DNA from: Stenopsyche tienmushanensis
Taxonomy: Eukaryota; Arthropoda; Insecta; Trichoptera; Stenopsychidae
Direction of reading: 5' to 3'
Assembly: GCA_008973525.1 (NCBI GenBank)
Contig: WACJ01000371.1
Location: forward strand, 62,001-126,000
Length of the DNA stretch: 64,000 nt
The notes beneath the pieces are model-generated. The model had not been told where the DNA came from and ran no database searches. It saw only the letters and a program-made list of their open reading frames with translations. This document shows, piece after piece, positions 62,813-64,000 of this stretch. Made by a program: the position numbers and the translations under genes. Position 1 is the first letter of the stretch, and each line of letters begins with the position of its first letter.

Positions 62813-64000
62813 TTCCAAGATGACTAAATGTAAATTCCGTATTTCCTTGGGAGCGCTCTGGGTATATAAAAAATAACTTTAAGTAAAAAAACAAATAGAT
62901 CAACAATATTCGAAATCAGAAATATTAGATGTAATAAATAATTATTTCATCTTCTCTTCTTTGAACTCCTGCATTTTTGAATTTCGATTCTACAAGGTGT
63001 CTTTTATCAAGATAACTGATAAAGAATTAATATTACTTGGATTCATATTGATTTATAACTACTTATAAATGTAATCAACTAGCATAAATTTGACCACATA
63101 TTCCTAGCATTTTGACCGTTTAATTCAATCAACATTTTCTGCTCAATATAAATCTTCTATTTATACACCTTAAAAGTGGTCTGAGCTTTCGCCTTTTTAA
63201 AAATTGCAATGCGGTGCAACATTTCATATTCTTTTATATCCCCTTCTATAATCTGAAATCACGACAGCTGCTTCCTCGGCGTTTGTACCTTAACCTTAAG
63301 CTGTCACACCTGCCTTCCTGCTACCAAATGACGCTCCCAGGGGTAAACAAGCATTGTTACTTGAAGAACAAGGATTTATGCTGCTTCAGTTTAGCTTCTT
63401 CTTCGTCTTGTAGCATATCCAGCATCGAAGTCTCCAATATTAAACATTTTTAATATGGATCGATTTCAATAGCAGCGTTTAGTTCGGCCATCGAAGAAAC
63501 GCAACAATCAAAATTAGCCTCTCGAAGTTCAAACCCCTGATTATAAAAATCGCATCGAAAACAGGTTTTAATTTAAGTTTGTGGCAAAAGTATAAAACGC
63601 CAAATGCTGCAAAACCGAAGGACTTGTGTTTCTATGAAATTCGACGCCATTTATACATTTTAAACGGGCAATGCGGTAGAAAACGCAGACAGTAAAATAT
63701 TTTTTTCAGGCTGAAAATAACATCACATTTACAGCGAGCCATGTCACGCTAGTCTTTATGGGTCAACATCCGAACCCAAAACGGTACTTTATATTCGGGT
63801 CTGGTCCGCAAACTATGTAATTAGGAAAAACGACCTCATTCTATATACTAACCGTAATATTTTACACTACTAATCTTGATTCTTCTAGGCTCTTCTGCAA
63901 AAACACACACTATCAATCAAAATGCAAAATGTCACATTTAAGCAAATAGATCTAATACGCGCGTGACTCATGCGACAAAGAAATCATACAAAGTATCACT
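62813..64000. other. No gene seen
   Basis: AT-rich, with short reading frames only and no recognised domain or repeat. Confidence 0.35.

Overview
The window is nuclear DNA of an animal, almost certainly an insect. It is very AT-rich, all four recognisable genes are split by GT-AG introns, and the spacer is full of decayed insect-type transposons: mariner/Tc1-like, RTE- and R1-like LINEs, Helitron-like, pogo-like and piggyBac-like elements and MITEs. I cannot fix the order or species from sequence alone.

Layout. 1-10101 is transposon graveyard with no host gene that I can support. 10102-18165 (+) is HPS4, a BLOC-3 subunit; its nine exons join in frame to 904 residues. 18166-26195 is AT-rich flank with transposon scraps. 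26196-31659 (-) is transformer-2 (tra2): RS domain, RRM, glycine/arginine-serine tail, seven exons, 294 residues. 31660-32337 is a short divergent promoter region. 32338-34888 (+) is a CARHSP1-type cold-shock protein, three exons, 118 residues. 34889-38608 is repeats plus the 3' flank of the next gene. 38609-48952 (-) is Hip1/Hip1R, an endocytic clathrin-actin adaptor with an N-terminal ANTH domain and a C-terminal I/LWEQ (THATCH) domain; 19 exons were reconstructed. 48953-64000 is again transposon-rich and holds no gene that I can support.

The four genes do not form one pathway. HPS4 acts in Rab32/38-dependent biogenesis of lysosome-related organelles, Tra2 in splice-site choice (including doublesex/fruitless in insects), CARHSP1 as an RNA-binding cold-shock protein, and Hip1 in endocytosis. 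tra2 and the CARHSP1 gene are head to head, with 678 bp between start codons, and may share regulation.

The most unusual object is the 2.33-kb central exon of Hip1. It encodes a greatly enlarged coiled coil built as a higher-order repeat: an 85-residue linker plus four 43-residue units, the whole 257-residue block present twice. This makes the protein about 1,728 residues, against roughly 1,000-1,100 in familiar animal homologues. As read, the exon has two single-base disruptions that cancel each other, one of them visible as a 130-bp step in an otherwise exact 129-bp ladder.

Other notable structures are a long-inverted-repeat foldback family with Helitron-like elements nested inside one copy, a dispersed family of unknown type with a preserved reading frame in two copies, a minisatellite made from a transposase motif, a TTAA-flanked MITE family, and a perfect 25-bp hairpin.
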